Source: Bog-756 sp963837805 (GTDB lineage: Bacteria; Actinomycetota; Acidimicrobiia; Acidimicrobiales; RAAP-2). Taken from it: DNA of 64,000 bases. Below are positions 41,708-50,197 of the stretch, piece by piece. The stretch is from positions 248,001 to 312,000 of the forward strand of contig CAWIOU010000033.1 of the NCBI GenBank assembly GCA_963837805.1, written 5' to 3'. Below the pieces are notes generated by a model. That model was not told the DNA's origin and made no database searches. It was given only the letters and a program-made list of their open reading frames with translations. The position numbers and the translations under genes are program-made. Every line of letters starts with the position of its first letter. The stretch's first letter is position 1.

Positions 41708-43287
41708 GCCCCTTCCTCGTTGACGGCCTGTTGACCGAGGCGCGCCACCGGTGGCCGACCCGGCCGGCCGTTCGCGCCGAGGGCCGTACGCTCACCTACG
41801 AGCAGCTTGACGTGACCGCTGACCGGGTGGCCAGCGCGCTGGTCGGCATGGGTGTGACCCGAGGGGATCGGGTAGGTCTCTATCTCGAGAAGGGGCTCGA
41901 GGCGATCGCGGCCGCCTACGGGATCATGCGGGCCGGGGCCGCCTACGTTCCCCTTGATCCGATGGCTCCGGCGAGCCGGTGCGCGTCGATTGCCCGGAAT
42001 TGCGAGATCGCCGCCCTCGTCGCCGACTCCGCCCGGGCGGAACTCATGTTCGGGGCCGATGCGTCGGCCGTTGACCGCGGAATCATCTGCGGGTCACAGG
42101 CTCCAGCTGGTTTCGAGACCTGGGACGCGGTGCAGGAGGGGCCGGCCGATCCTTCACCGCGGGACACGATCGACGCCGATTTGGCCTACATCATCTATAC
42201 ATCGGGCTCGACCGGTCAGCCGAAGGGAGTGATGATCTCCCATCGGAACGCGCTCACGTTCATCGAATGGGCCACCAGGGAGTTCGAACTCGGACCGGAT
42301 GACACGCTTTCCAATCATGCCCCGCTGCACTTCGACCTATCGACCTTTGACTTCTTCGGGGCAGCCAGCGCCGGGGCGGTGTGCACGATCGTGCCCAGGA
42401 CGACGGCGATGTTCCCGCAACAACTGGCTCGCTGGATCAACTCCGAAGAGATTTCGGTCTGGTACTCGGCACCGTCTGCGCTCTCGCTCCTCGTGCGTTA
42501 TGGCGGCCTGTACGAGAATTCACTCGAGTCGCTTCGACTGGTCCTGTTCGCGGGCGAGGTCTTCCCCAACAAGTATCTGGGCGAGTTCATGCCCCACGCC
42601 CCACACGCGAGGTTCTTCAATCTCTTCGGACCGACCGAGACCAACGTCTGCACCTTCTACGAGGTGAAGGAGCCGCCGGCGGCAACTGACCCCCCCATCC
42701 CGATCGGCCGAGCCTGCGCCAACACGATGTGTTCTGTCGTCGACGAAGCAGGGCGTGAGGTCACCGAGGCCAATGTGGAAGGGGAACTCGTGGTTCGCGG
42801 TTCGATCGTGGCCCAGGGTTACTGGGGTGAACAAGGGAGAGACGCAGGGGGCTTCATCCCGCCCAATACCTACCGCACGGGCGATATCGTCTCTTGGTCG
42901 GCATCAGACGGTCCCGGTGTACTTCGCTTCGCGGGTCGACAGGATCACATGATCAAGACGCGTGGATACCGTGTCGAATTGGGTGAGATCGAGTATGCAC
43001 TGAACTCCAACGAGGATGTCGAAGAAGCTGCCGCCATCGCCATCCCCGACGAGTTGCTCGGCAACAAGATCGTGGCCTTCTGCGTCGTGAGGGCAGGCGA
43101 CGACCTCGAAGGATTGCGAGCGTTCTGTCGCGATACCCTCCCGCTCTACATGGTCCCGACCGAGCTGCATCTCCGGGCTGCCCTGCCGAGGAGTTCGAAC
43201 GGAAAGATCGACCGGGTGAGGTTGGCGACCGAATTGCAGGGTGCCGGATTACGCCGTGTTCCCGAATCGGGCGCACCGGGAGAATAG
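41704..43287 (+). CDS. Amino acid adenylation enzyme (stand-alone NRPS A domain / AMP-ligase)
   Basis: A 527-residue ANL-family ligase that activates an amino or aryl acid as adenylate and loads it on a carrier. Core motifs: YIIYTSGSTGQPKGVMIS (P-loop), HFDLSTFDFFGA (A4, with the Asp that binds an alpha-amino group), FNLFGPTETNVC (A5), YRTGDIV and GRQDHMIKTRGYRVELGEIE (A7-A8), and the lysine near SSNGKIDR (A10). The FDLSxFD segment and LFAGEVFPNKYL resemble prolyl-AMP ligases of the PltF/RedM type, as I recall them. There is no fused carrier or condensation domain; the partner is the ACP 11 bases downstream. Proline as substrate is an inference. Confidence 0.93.
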   Translation: MSPFLVDGLLTEARHRWPTRPAVRAEGRTLTYEQLDVTADRVASALVGMGVTRGDRVGLYLEKGLEAIAAAYGIMRAGAAYVPLDPMAPASRCASIARNCEIAALVADSARAELMFGADASAVDRGIICGSQAPAGFETWDAVQEGPADPSPRDTIDADLAYIIYTSGSTGQPKGVMISHRNALTFIEWATREFELGPDDTLSNHAPLHFDLSTFDFFGAASAGAVCTIVPRTTAMFPQQLARWINSEEISVWYSAPSALSLLVRYGGLYENSLESLRLVLFAGEVFPNKYLGEFMPHAPHARFFNLFGPTETNVCTFYEVKEPPAATDPPIPIGRACANTMCSVVDEAGREVTEANVEGELVVRGSIVAQGYWGEQGRDAGGFIPPNTYRTGDIVSWSASDGPGVLRFAGRQDHMIKTRGYRVELGEIEYALNSNEDVEEAAAIAIPDELLGNKIVAFCVVRAGDDLEGLRAFCRDTLPLYMVPTELHLRAALPRSSNGKIDRVRLATELQGAGLRRVPESGAPGE

Positions 43288-43298
43288 GGGGGCTTCCT

Positions 43299-43556
43299 TT
43301 GGAGAACGAATACTCGTCGGGACTTTCGGCCGAGGTCCGTGCCCTGGTCACCGACGTTGTCGGTCCAACGGCGTTGGAGGGTATCGACGACGCCACGCCG
43401 CTCTTCGAGCGCATGGTGCTGGACTCCCTGCACCTGGTGGCCATCGTGTCCGAATTCGAGCAACGATTCGACATCACCATTTCGCCCGAGGACCTCGTGC
43501 CGGACAATTTCGGCTCCTTGAGCCAGATGGCCCAGTTCGTGGAATCGCGGCGCTGA
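43299..43556 (+). CDS. Acyl/peptidyl carrier protein
   Basis: An 85-residue acidic four-helix carrier. The phosphopantetheine site is LDSLHLVAI with Ser43, in the conserved DSL context. It starts with TTG six bases after a G-run, 11 bases beyond the adenylation gene stop, so it is clearly in the same operon. The adenylation enzyme should load it and the acyl-CoA dehydrogenase family enzyme should oxidise its cargo. No phosphopantetheinyl transferase is in the window. Confidence 0.93.
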   Translation: MENEYSSGLSAEVRALVTDVVGPTALEGIDDATPLFERMVLDSLHLVAIVSEFEQRFDITISPEDLVPDNFGSLSQMAQFVESRR

Positions 43557-43620
43557 GCCGGTCGTTGTCCACGATGGCGGAAGGGAATGCAGTCGGCCCA
43601 CACCGTGGCGGGGGAGGTCC

Positions 43621-44298
43621 ATGACCACGGGCTTCGTGGGGAGGTTGGCGGCAGACCTCAGACCGCATCTCTTCTCCGTTCACGTCCTGGACATCGTCCG
43701 GCGGAGGGTCGACGAGCCTGCCCCGGAACCACGAGCAGATGCGGGGCTGGTCGTTCGACGGGCGGAGGGGGACGACCTCTTGATCGAGGCGTCGAAAGTG
43801 GGCAGCAATCCGATGGTTCTGTCCCTGAGCAGGTTTGGGTTCATCGATTCGCTGGCCGCCGCGAGGAGGCTCAGAAGGTTCCGCCGGCGGGCGGCCAGAG
43901 GCGAGGTCGCCTACATGGCCACGTCGAACGGAGTCGTCGCCGGTTGGGCCTGGCTGAGCAAAGCCCGGGTCTTCCGCGACCGTTGGATCGGTCTCCGTCT
44001 GCAGTTTGCGCCCGACGAATCGTATATCTACGACCTGTGGGTCTACCCGGAGTTCCGCAGCTCAGGGGCCGGTGCCTTGATCATGGCGGAGATGCTTCGC
44101 GATTTACAGCGTCTGGGAACGAAGCAGTGGGTCTATGGATACATCGACCGGGACAATAAGCCGAACCAGGTCCTGCAGAGGCTCGTCTTCGGTTTCCGCT
44201 CCGTGCAATCGGTCAAGCAGCTCCAGTTTCTCGTCGCATTCGGCCGGATCCTGCCGGCCAGTGCCACGCCCCCGGACGGACCTTGTGCGCGGCCCTGA
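43621..44298 (+). CDS. GNAT family N-acetyltransferase
   Basis: A 225-residue acyltransferase. The GNAT core occupies residues 45-200: beta strand AGLVVRRAEGDDL, YMATSNGVVAGWAWLS, and the acyl-CoA-binding strand-loop-helix IYDLWVYPEFRSSGAGALIMAEM. The YGYIDRDNKPNQVLQRLVF helix completes it. The N-terminal 40 residues are variable. It lies 64 bases after the carrier gene in the same direction and may take its acyl group from the carrier rather than from acetyl-CoA. The acceptor is unknown. Confidence 0.88.
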   Translation: MTTGFVGRLAADLRPHLFSVHVLDIVRRRVDEPAPEPRADAGLVVRRAEGDDLLIEASKVGSNPMVLSLSRFGFIDSLAAARRLRRFRRRAARGEVAYMATSNGVVAGWAWLSKARVFRDRWIGLRLQFAPDESYIYDLWVYPEFRSSGAGALIMAEMLRDLQRLGTKQWVYGYIDRDNKPNQVLQRLVFGFRSVQSVKQLQFLVAFGRILPASATPPDGPCARP

Positions 44299-44848
44299 CA
44301 ACGCGGTCCCCGCCCCGAGGACCCGGATCGTCTGGGTGATCGTGGCCGCGCTGGCGGTCACGGCCGCGTTGGCAATCTTGGGAGTTGTACACACACCCGA
44401 CTACGACTTCAGTTTCTTCGGGTCGCCCGGCCCCGATGCCTACAGCCTCAAATCCAAGGTTGCCACCGGGATCCTGGCCCTGGCGCTGGTCCAGCTCTTG
44501 CTGGCCTTGTGGATGTACGGTCGGCTACCGGCGGCCGGGATTGCGTCCGGTCAGACGCGCCGCCTCCACAGGATCTGCGGTGTCGTCCTGTTCCTGGCCA
44601 CCCTGCCCGTGGCCATCCACTGCATGGTGGCCTACGGGGTGCAGACCACGTCGGCGCGGGTCACCCTGCACTCCTTGGCCGGCTGCTTCTTCTACGGTGC
44701 GTTCGTCGCCAAGGTCCTCGTGGTCCGCAACCGGCAATGGCCGGGGTGGGTCCTTCCCGTTGCCGGTGGCGTGCTGATGACGATCATCGCCGTGCTCTGG
44801 TACACCAGCGCGCTCTGGTTCTTCGACGGGTACCGCCTTCCGGGTTGA
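44285..44848 (+). CDS. Four-helix membrane protein with conserved histidines, DUF6529-like
   Basis: A 187-residue integral membrane protein. The GTG at 44285 overlaps the GNAT gene by 14 bases, implying coupling. Four or five hydrophobic segments are visible (IVWVIVAALAVTAALAILGVV; KVATGILALALVQLLLALWM; GVVLFLATLPVAIH; GGVLMTIIAVLWYTSALWF). Histidines in RLHRICG, VAIHCMVAYG and TLHSLAGCFFYG face one membrane half, as in b-type haem proteins, which suggests electron transfer. The match to DUF6529 is from memory. It ends the carrier-protein cluster. Confidence 0.75.
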   Translation: MRGPDNAVPAPRTRIVWVIVAALAVTAALAILGVVHTPDYDFSFFGSPGPDAYSLKSKVATGILALALVQLLLALWMYGRLPAAGIASGQTRRLHRICGVVLFLATLPVAIHCMVAYGVQTTSARVTLHSLAGCFFYGAFVAKVLVVRNRQWPGWVLPVAGGVLMTIIAVLWYTSALWFFDGYRLPG

Positions 44849-44907
44849 GCGCGAGCGGCCGGGGGACGGTGGCGTTTCACCGGTGCGGTAGACACCATGG
44901 TGGTACC

Positions 44908-46383
44908 TCACGAGATCTTGTTCGGCGCCGATCCGATGGCAGCGGCCACCCGGTGGCCTGAGCGCACCGCGCTCTCCATGTAGCCCGCCAGGGTCTCCGT
45001 GTGCTCGCCGGCAAACCAGATAGCACCGTGCGGCTGACGCAAGAGAGGCCAGAACCGGGTGAGCTGTCCGGGGGCGTAGACGGCGTACCCACCCCCCGTG
45101 TACTCCTCGTCGGCCCACGCGGTGGTGGCTGCGATACCGCTTCGTGCCCCTGTTCCCTCGGGGTAGACAACGTCGAGCTGCTTCTGGAACGCAGCGATGC
45201 GGGCACCCGGGCCGAGCACGGCTCCGGACCGGGCGGCATCCCCGGTCACGAACTGGGTGAGCACCCCGGGGCGGTCGGCGCCACCCGGCATGGAGTCAGT
45301 GGCGTCCCAGCCGACACCGAAGGGCAGGTCGGTGAGGGTGAATCCCGACAACCCCTCGGACAACCAGAACCGATGGTCGAACTGCGTGGACACCTTCAGG
45401 GCATGACCCAGATCGAGCTCATCGATCATGGCGGCCAGTTCAGTGGAGAGCGGAGGATCGAACGCAACCGACCTGATCGCCGGCGGCGGCATGGCCAGCA
45501 CGAGACGGGCTGCGTCGACCGTATCGCCGGCGCCTGCCCCCGCCTCCACGCGAACACCCCAGGCGTGTTGTTCGATCCTCGTGACCGGTGAGTTCAGTCG
45601 CACTGCGTGCCCGAGATCACCGGCCATGGCCTCGGGCAGGGCACTGTTTCCCGTCGCGATCCTCATGGTTTCGACCCCTGACTCGGGCAGCGCCTCGTCG
45701 ACGACGGACTGCTGGAGCACGAACAGGAGCGATACCTGGTCGAGCTGGGCGTTGTAGTTGCCCCGGTAGTCCGACTGCACAAGGAGCTCGGCGCCGGCGT
45801 CGAGCGTCTGGGTGGCGGCAAAGTCCTGGAGCGTCTGCTCGTCCCAGCGCTCGGCCTGGGCGGCGAGTTCAGGGTGGGCAGGGTCGAGGTCCCCGGCCAC
45901 ACGGATCAATGCCTCGCCGAAGGCACCGTATCCGGCCAACGCACCGGGATCCGTGGTCGTGAAATTTCTTCAGGATGCTCTCGTTTGCCGTCCTGATAGA
46001 CGGCGGCGGTCTCCAGTTTGTCGGCCGGCCGGTGGGCCAACGGGAGGCGGTAGTGATGAGCCAGTGCCTGGATCTGGTCGTGGTTGTCGTCGATGGATTC
46101 ACCACCGGCCTCGACGTGCAACCCATCGGTGAAAGGAAGGTGCAGGGTATGGACGCCGCCCGCCGACGCGGCCCCGGGCCTCGAGCACCACGACGTCCCA
46201 GCCGGCAGCACGAAGGTCCAAGGCCGCGGACAACCCGGACAACCCGGCGCCGACGACGACCACACGTCCCGGGGTGGCCTGGTCCGGACGAGCCGTGGTC
46301 GTGCAGCCCCCGAGGGCGGCAGCCGCGGCGACACCGGTGGCGGCCAGGAACTGCCGACGGGTCAGCGCCAGGGTGGGCGGCAC
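44908..46383 (-). pseudogene. Flavin monoamine oxidase, interrupted by two frameshifts
   Basis: Read across three frames, this is a Tat-exported amine oxidase of about 490 residues. Frame one (from a GTG at 46383) has TRRQFLAATG, a hydrophobic core and the FAD motif VVVVGAGLSGLSAALDL up to GRVGGR. An extra base near 46155 moves reading to frame two (VHTLHLPFTDGLHVEAGG) and on to KLETAAVYQDGKRE. A missing base near 45968 then shifts to frame three, which is intact to the stop at 44908. That part includes the segment VRLNSPVTRIEQHAWGVRV and the C-terminal IWFAGEHTETLAGYMESAVRSG. As sequenced it cannot make a full protein; sequencing error is equally possible. Confidence 0.85.
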
Positions 46384-46468
46384 GGCGTGATGGTAGCGCT
46401 TGCCCCGTCTCCGGGCTCGGTCCGCAGCGGACGGAGCGGCCGAAGGCAGGTGTCAATCGACACCCAGT

Positions 46469-47259
46469 TCACCCCTTGCTTCCGCCGTTCGGCCCGTCTC
46501 CCTCGGGTGTCCACTCCGGCATGAGTTCCCAGTAGTGGTTGACCAATCCCTCGAAGGCCACTGCATAGGGAGCCCAGCTCTGGATGCTCCCGTTCGGCCC
46601 GGTCGGGCGAACGATGTACCTGGTCATGGTCCGGTCGATCCGCTGGCGAAGTCCGAAGCCGTGGCCGAGGGAGTTCAGCGCCACCATAAAGTGTCGGAGA
46701 GCGAACGGCTTCTTCAATCGGTATCCGAGGAACGTGGCCAGCGCGGCCCACAGGACTCGGTCTGCCGGGTGAACGTTTCGTACCCGTCGAGCAACGCGGC
46801 CTGAATCGTGGAGTACTGGCCGCACTCGCCATTGGCGACCAAGGCCCAGACACCGATCCATAGTGGCCAGGTGCCCGGCTCCCGGACGGTCTGGGCGTAG
46901 AGATCGCCGCCCACCCGGCAGATCTCACGCATCCCGGCGGTCCTGGCCTCCGGCGTCGATCGATCGATGGCGGCGATCATCGGACCGACCGTCCGGACCC
47001 CGAATTCGATGTCCCCGTCGCTCTCCTCTCTGGCGACCGATGCCATGAGCTCGATCTGGTACTCGGCCACGTTCTCCCAGACTCTGCGGATCACCGAGGC
47101 GTTGGTGAGACGGACACCGCGTTCCTGCTCGATCCGGTCGAAGACCCGTTTGAAGGTGACGGCCTCAGCCCCTGTGCCCAGGCCCTCCTCGCGCAGAATG
47201 GCCCGTCCGGAGGCAAGGAGAAGCTCCCGCAACTCTTCCCGACCCAGTCGGCCCGCCAC
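46469..47259 (-). pseudogene. TetR-like regulator, paralog 3, with one-base frameshift
   Basis: Third member of the local family (see 16.8 and 27.2 kb). The GTG at 47259 has a perfect AAGGAGG six bases upstream, fixing the start. Frame one carries LREEGLGTGAEAVTFKRV, DRIEQERG and IRRVWENVAEYQ, up to TFTRQTE. From there a single missing base near 46758 moves the frame, and VLWAALATFLGYRLKK to the PTGPNGSIQSW end continues in the other frame to a stop at 46469. Aligned with paralog 2 the two pieces match residue for residue with exactly one base restored. It lies beside the frameshifted oxidase, 85 bases upstream of it. Confidence 0.85.
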
Positions 47260-47667
47260 GCGCAACCTCCTTGGGATAGCCCCGGAATCTGTTGGTGACC
47301 CCTGGGTCGGTCCGACAGAGCGTCGCATCGTCCCCGGCGTGCCCAGAGCCCGGCGTGCACCCAGCCTGTCAGACCGCCCATTCGCCTGCAACTATGAGTT
47401 GCAGACGTGTCTGAGGTCGGTCAGGCGGCGCCGGGGCCGGCGTCCAAGACGACCAACGGCGGGGGTGGGGCGGTCGAAGATCCGAGGACTCGTGATCCGG
47501 GCCGACGCCCTTCGCACTCCTGAGCATCTGACTCACGGAGCGATTTCGTGTCGAGGCCGGCTCCCGGGCGAGGCCGTCAGGAGGGGCGTCGGCCTCATTC
47601 GGGGCGGGGTCCACTGACCCGTGACGACCCTCTTCGCACCTGCAGGTTGCGGCTACGGTCTGGTGAT
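47260..47667. promoter_or_regulatory. Divergent promoter region between TetR paralog 3 and winged-helix ATPase
   Basis: The 408 bases hold no supported gene. They should include the promoters of both divergent genes. The most notable element is the perfect palindrome at 47386-47404, listed separately; the rest is GC-rich with no clear signals. Confidence 0.5.
47386..47404. promoter_or_regulatory. Perfect 19-base inverted repeat, likely operator
   Basis: Arms CTGCAACT and AGTTGCAG are exact complements around ATG, in a GC-rich region where such an AT-containing symmetry is unlikely by chance. It is 127 bases upstream of the TetR-like start and 264 bases before the ATPase start. Size and symmetry fit a TetR-dimer operator. 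Confidence 0.55.
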
Positions 47668-50175
47668 GTGATCCGATTCACAGATTGCGAGTTGAACCTG
47701 GAGCGCATCGTTCTGCGGCGGGGTGGCGAGGAGATCAGGATCGAGCCCCAGGTGTTCGATGTGCTCGCCTACCTCGTCGAGCACCGAGGCGCACTGGTGC
47801 GGAAGGAGGAGTTGCTCGACGCCGTCTGGGGGGACCGCTTCGTCAGCGAGTCGGCGCTGACGACGAGGATCAAGGCGGTCCGCCAGGCTGTTGGCGACGA
47901 TGGCAGTCAACAGTCGATCATCCGGACTGTGCACGGCAAGGGCTACGAATTCGTCGCCGTCGTGGAGGAGGATGGGGACGATCGGGCAGTCGCCGCCCTG
48001 CCCCCATCGGCGACGGGCACATCGGTGGTCGTCCGTTTGCAACCGCTGATCGGCCGCGAGACCTTGCTGGATCGGCTGGGTGGGATGATCGGCGACCACC
48101 GGCTCGTCACGTTGGTCGGTCCCGGTGGCGTCGGAAAGACCTCGTTGGCCATGGAATTGGCCCGTACCGTCGGTAGCAGGTTCGAAAACGGCGTCCATGT
48201 CGTGGAGTTGGTCAGCGTCGTGGACAAGGATGCCACCACGGCTGCGCTGGCGACAGCCATCGATGTCAATCTGCGGAAGTCGAACTCGATCGACGATGCC
48301 ATCGTCGATCTGCTCCGACCTCGACACAGCTTGCTGGTGCTCGACAACTGTGAGCACCTGATCGAGCCGGTGGCCGAACTGGTGGCTCGGATCCTCCGTG
48401 AGGCACCTACCGTCTCGATCGTGGCCACCAGCCGGGAGCCACTTGCGGTGGCCGGGGAGCGGCTGTGGACGGTCGACCCCCTCCCGACCGGACCGGATGA
48501 TCCGCTGGGCTCGCATCTTGCCGTTGAGGACGTTGCCGAAATACCCGCGGTCGCCCTCTTCGTGGCCCGGGCCAAGGCGGCCGATCCGTCGTTCGAACTC
48601 GACACGGCGACTGCGCCACTGGTGGCCGAGATCTGCCGGCACGTCGATGGCATCCCGCTGGCGATCGAACTCGCCGCGGCACGGGCGCGTGCGATCGGCG
48701 TCGCCGAGGTCGCTCACCGTCTCGACCAGCGCTTCGCCGTACTGAAGGCCATGCGCAGGGGTAGTGATCCTCGACATAACACGATGCACGACGCCATTAG
48801 CTGGTCCTACGACATGCTCGAGCCCGATGAGCGGGCGCTGTTCCTGGCGCTCTCGGTCTTCGCCGGATCCTTCGACCTGCACTCGGCAGAGGCGATGGCG
48901 CCCGGTGGCGATGCGCTGGACCTACTCACGCGGCTCACCGAGCGCTCCATGCTCTCGGTGCGCCCACAACCAGGCGGGTCGACCCGCTATGAACTCCTCG
49001 AGACGCTCAGGGAGTACGGGCGTACCCGCCTCTCCGATTCGCGGGCGGGTGAGCTGTTCGCCTCCCACGCCCGACATTTCGCCGGGAAGGCCCGGGCCGT
49101 CGAATCGGAGCTCGGTGGCCCCGGTGAGGGCGACGGGATCACCTGGGCCGAGTCCTCCATTGCCGATCTCCGCGCCGGACAGCGCTTTGCTCTCGAGCTC
49201 GACGACCTCGATGTCACCTTTGGCCTCATCGGCTCGATCCGCGAATTCGCCATGCGAGCGATGCGCTACGAAGTCTTCGCCTGGGCTGACGCGGCCTGTC
49301 GCGCTCCGGGTGCACTCGACCACCCGCTGGCCCCCTTGCTCACCGGCATGCGCGCCTACGGGGCATGGGTACGTGGAGAGTTCGACCTCGCCATCGAGCT
49401 GGCCCAGGAGACGCGCCTCCTCGAGCGACGGTTGTCGGTGTTTCCGAGCGGCCTCGCCGAACGGACGCTGGCCAACGTGCTCTACATCGTGGGCGATGAG
49501 ACGGCCGGCCACGCTGAGGGGCTCCGGCAGATCGAGCTGGCCGAAGAGTCGGGCAATCGATCGCGGCTTGTCCATGCCTGCTACATGGGGGCGGTGGGGC
49601 ACAGCTCCGACGGGGCCTATGACCAGGCCGACATCCTGGTTGAACGGGCTCACGACCAGGCCGGACAGACAGGGTCGCCGACCGACCTGGCGTCAGTGGC
49701 GGTAGCCCGTGGGTTCGCGGCCAGAACCGAGGACGAGGCACTGGAGGCGTTCACCACAGGCGGCCGGATCGCTCGCCAAGTGGGCAACCGATGGATGCAC
49801 GGGTTCGCACTCACCGAGGCGAGCGGGCTGCTCGTCTCGCGGGGTGAGCTCGAAATCGGGTGTGCCGGTCTCGCCGACATGGTCGGAGTCTGGTACCGGG
49901 CGGGAGATTGGTCACAGCAGTGGCACACACTGTCCCGCTGTGTGATCGCCCTGGACCGGATCAACCGACCCGAGCTGGCCATCGAGTTGCTGGGTGCGAT
50001 CGAGGTCCACGCGACGTCGGTGTCGCCCCCATGTCGGGCACCTTGCACGATCTCGTGTTTGCCACCAGGATCCTGCTCGTCGACTCGGTTGGTGCCGAGC
50101 GGGCTGGCGAGCTGCTGGCGGCGGGCGCCGTCTGCCCCGAGGAGGACATCGTGCTGCGAACCCGGCGTGCGCTGA
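47668..50175 (+). CDS. Winged-helix (OmpR-type) ATPase regulator, C-terminus probably frameshifted
   Basis: Large transcription regulator of the DNA-binding/predicted-ATPase type, about 840 residues from the GTG at 47668. Residues 1-95 are a Trans_reg_C winged helix (PQVFDVLAYLVEHRGALVRKEELLDAVW, recognition helix ALTTRIKAVRQAVGDD). A STAND ATPase follows, with Walker A VGPGGVGKTSLA near residue 155, LLVLDNCEHLIEPVAELV and ATSREPLAVAGERLW; then TPR-like helices. The last 50 residues in this frame are Cys/Arg/Ser-rich and look non-native. Adding one base in the C-run at 50027-50031 gives a normal helix (TLHDLVFATRILLVDSVGAE) ending at a stop at 50187-50189. It is probably a sequencing or true indel. 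Confidence 0.88.
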   Translation: MIRFTDCELNLERIVLRRGGEEIRIEPQVFDVLAYLVEHRGALVRKEELLDAVWGDRFVSESALTTRIKAVRQAVGDDGSQQSIIRTVHGKGYEFVAVVEEDGDDRAVAALPPSATGTSVVVRLQPLIGRETLLDRLGGMIGDHRLVTLVGPGGVGKTSLAMELARTVGSRFENGVHVVELVSVVDKDATTAALATAIDVNLRKSNSIDDAIVDLLRPRHSLLVLDNCEHLIEPVAELVARILREAPTVSIVATSREPLAVAGERLWTVDPLPTGPDDPLGSHLAVEDVAEIPAVALFVARAKAADPSFELDTATAPLVAEICRHVDGIPLAIELAAARARAIGVAEVAHRLDQRFAVLKAMRRGSDPRHNTMHDAISWSYDMLEPDERALFLALSVFAGSFDLHSAEAMAPGGDALDLLTRLTERSMLSVRPQPGGSTRYELLETLREYGRTRLSDSRAGELFASHARHFAGKARAVESELGGPGEGDGITWAESSIADLRAGQRFALELDDLDVTFGLIGSIREFAMRAMRYEVFAWADAACRAPGALDHPLAPLLTGMRAYGAWVRGEFDLAIELAQETRLLERRLSVFPSGLAERTLANVLYIVGDETAGHAEGLRQIELAEESGNRSRLVHACYMGAVGHSSDGAYDQADILVERAHDQAGQTGSPTDLASVAVARGFAARTEDEALEAFTTGGRIARQVGNRWMHGFALTEASGLLVSRGELEIGCAGLADMVGVWYRAGDWSQQWHTLSRCVIALDRINRPELAIELLGAIEVHATSVSPPCRAPCTISCLPPGSCSSTRLVPSGLASCWRRAPSAPRRTSCCEPGVR

Positions 50176-50197
50176 TCGGCGTCGGCTGAGGGCCACC

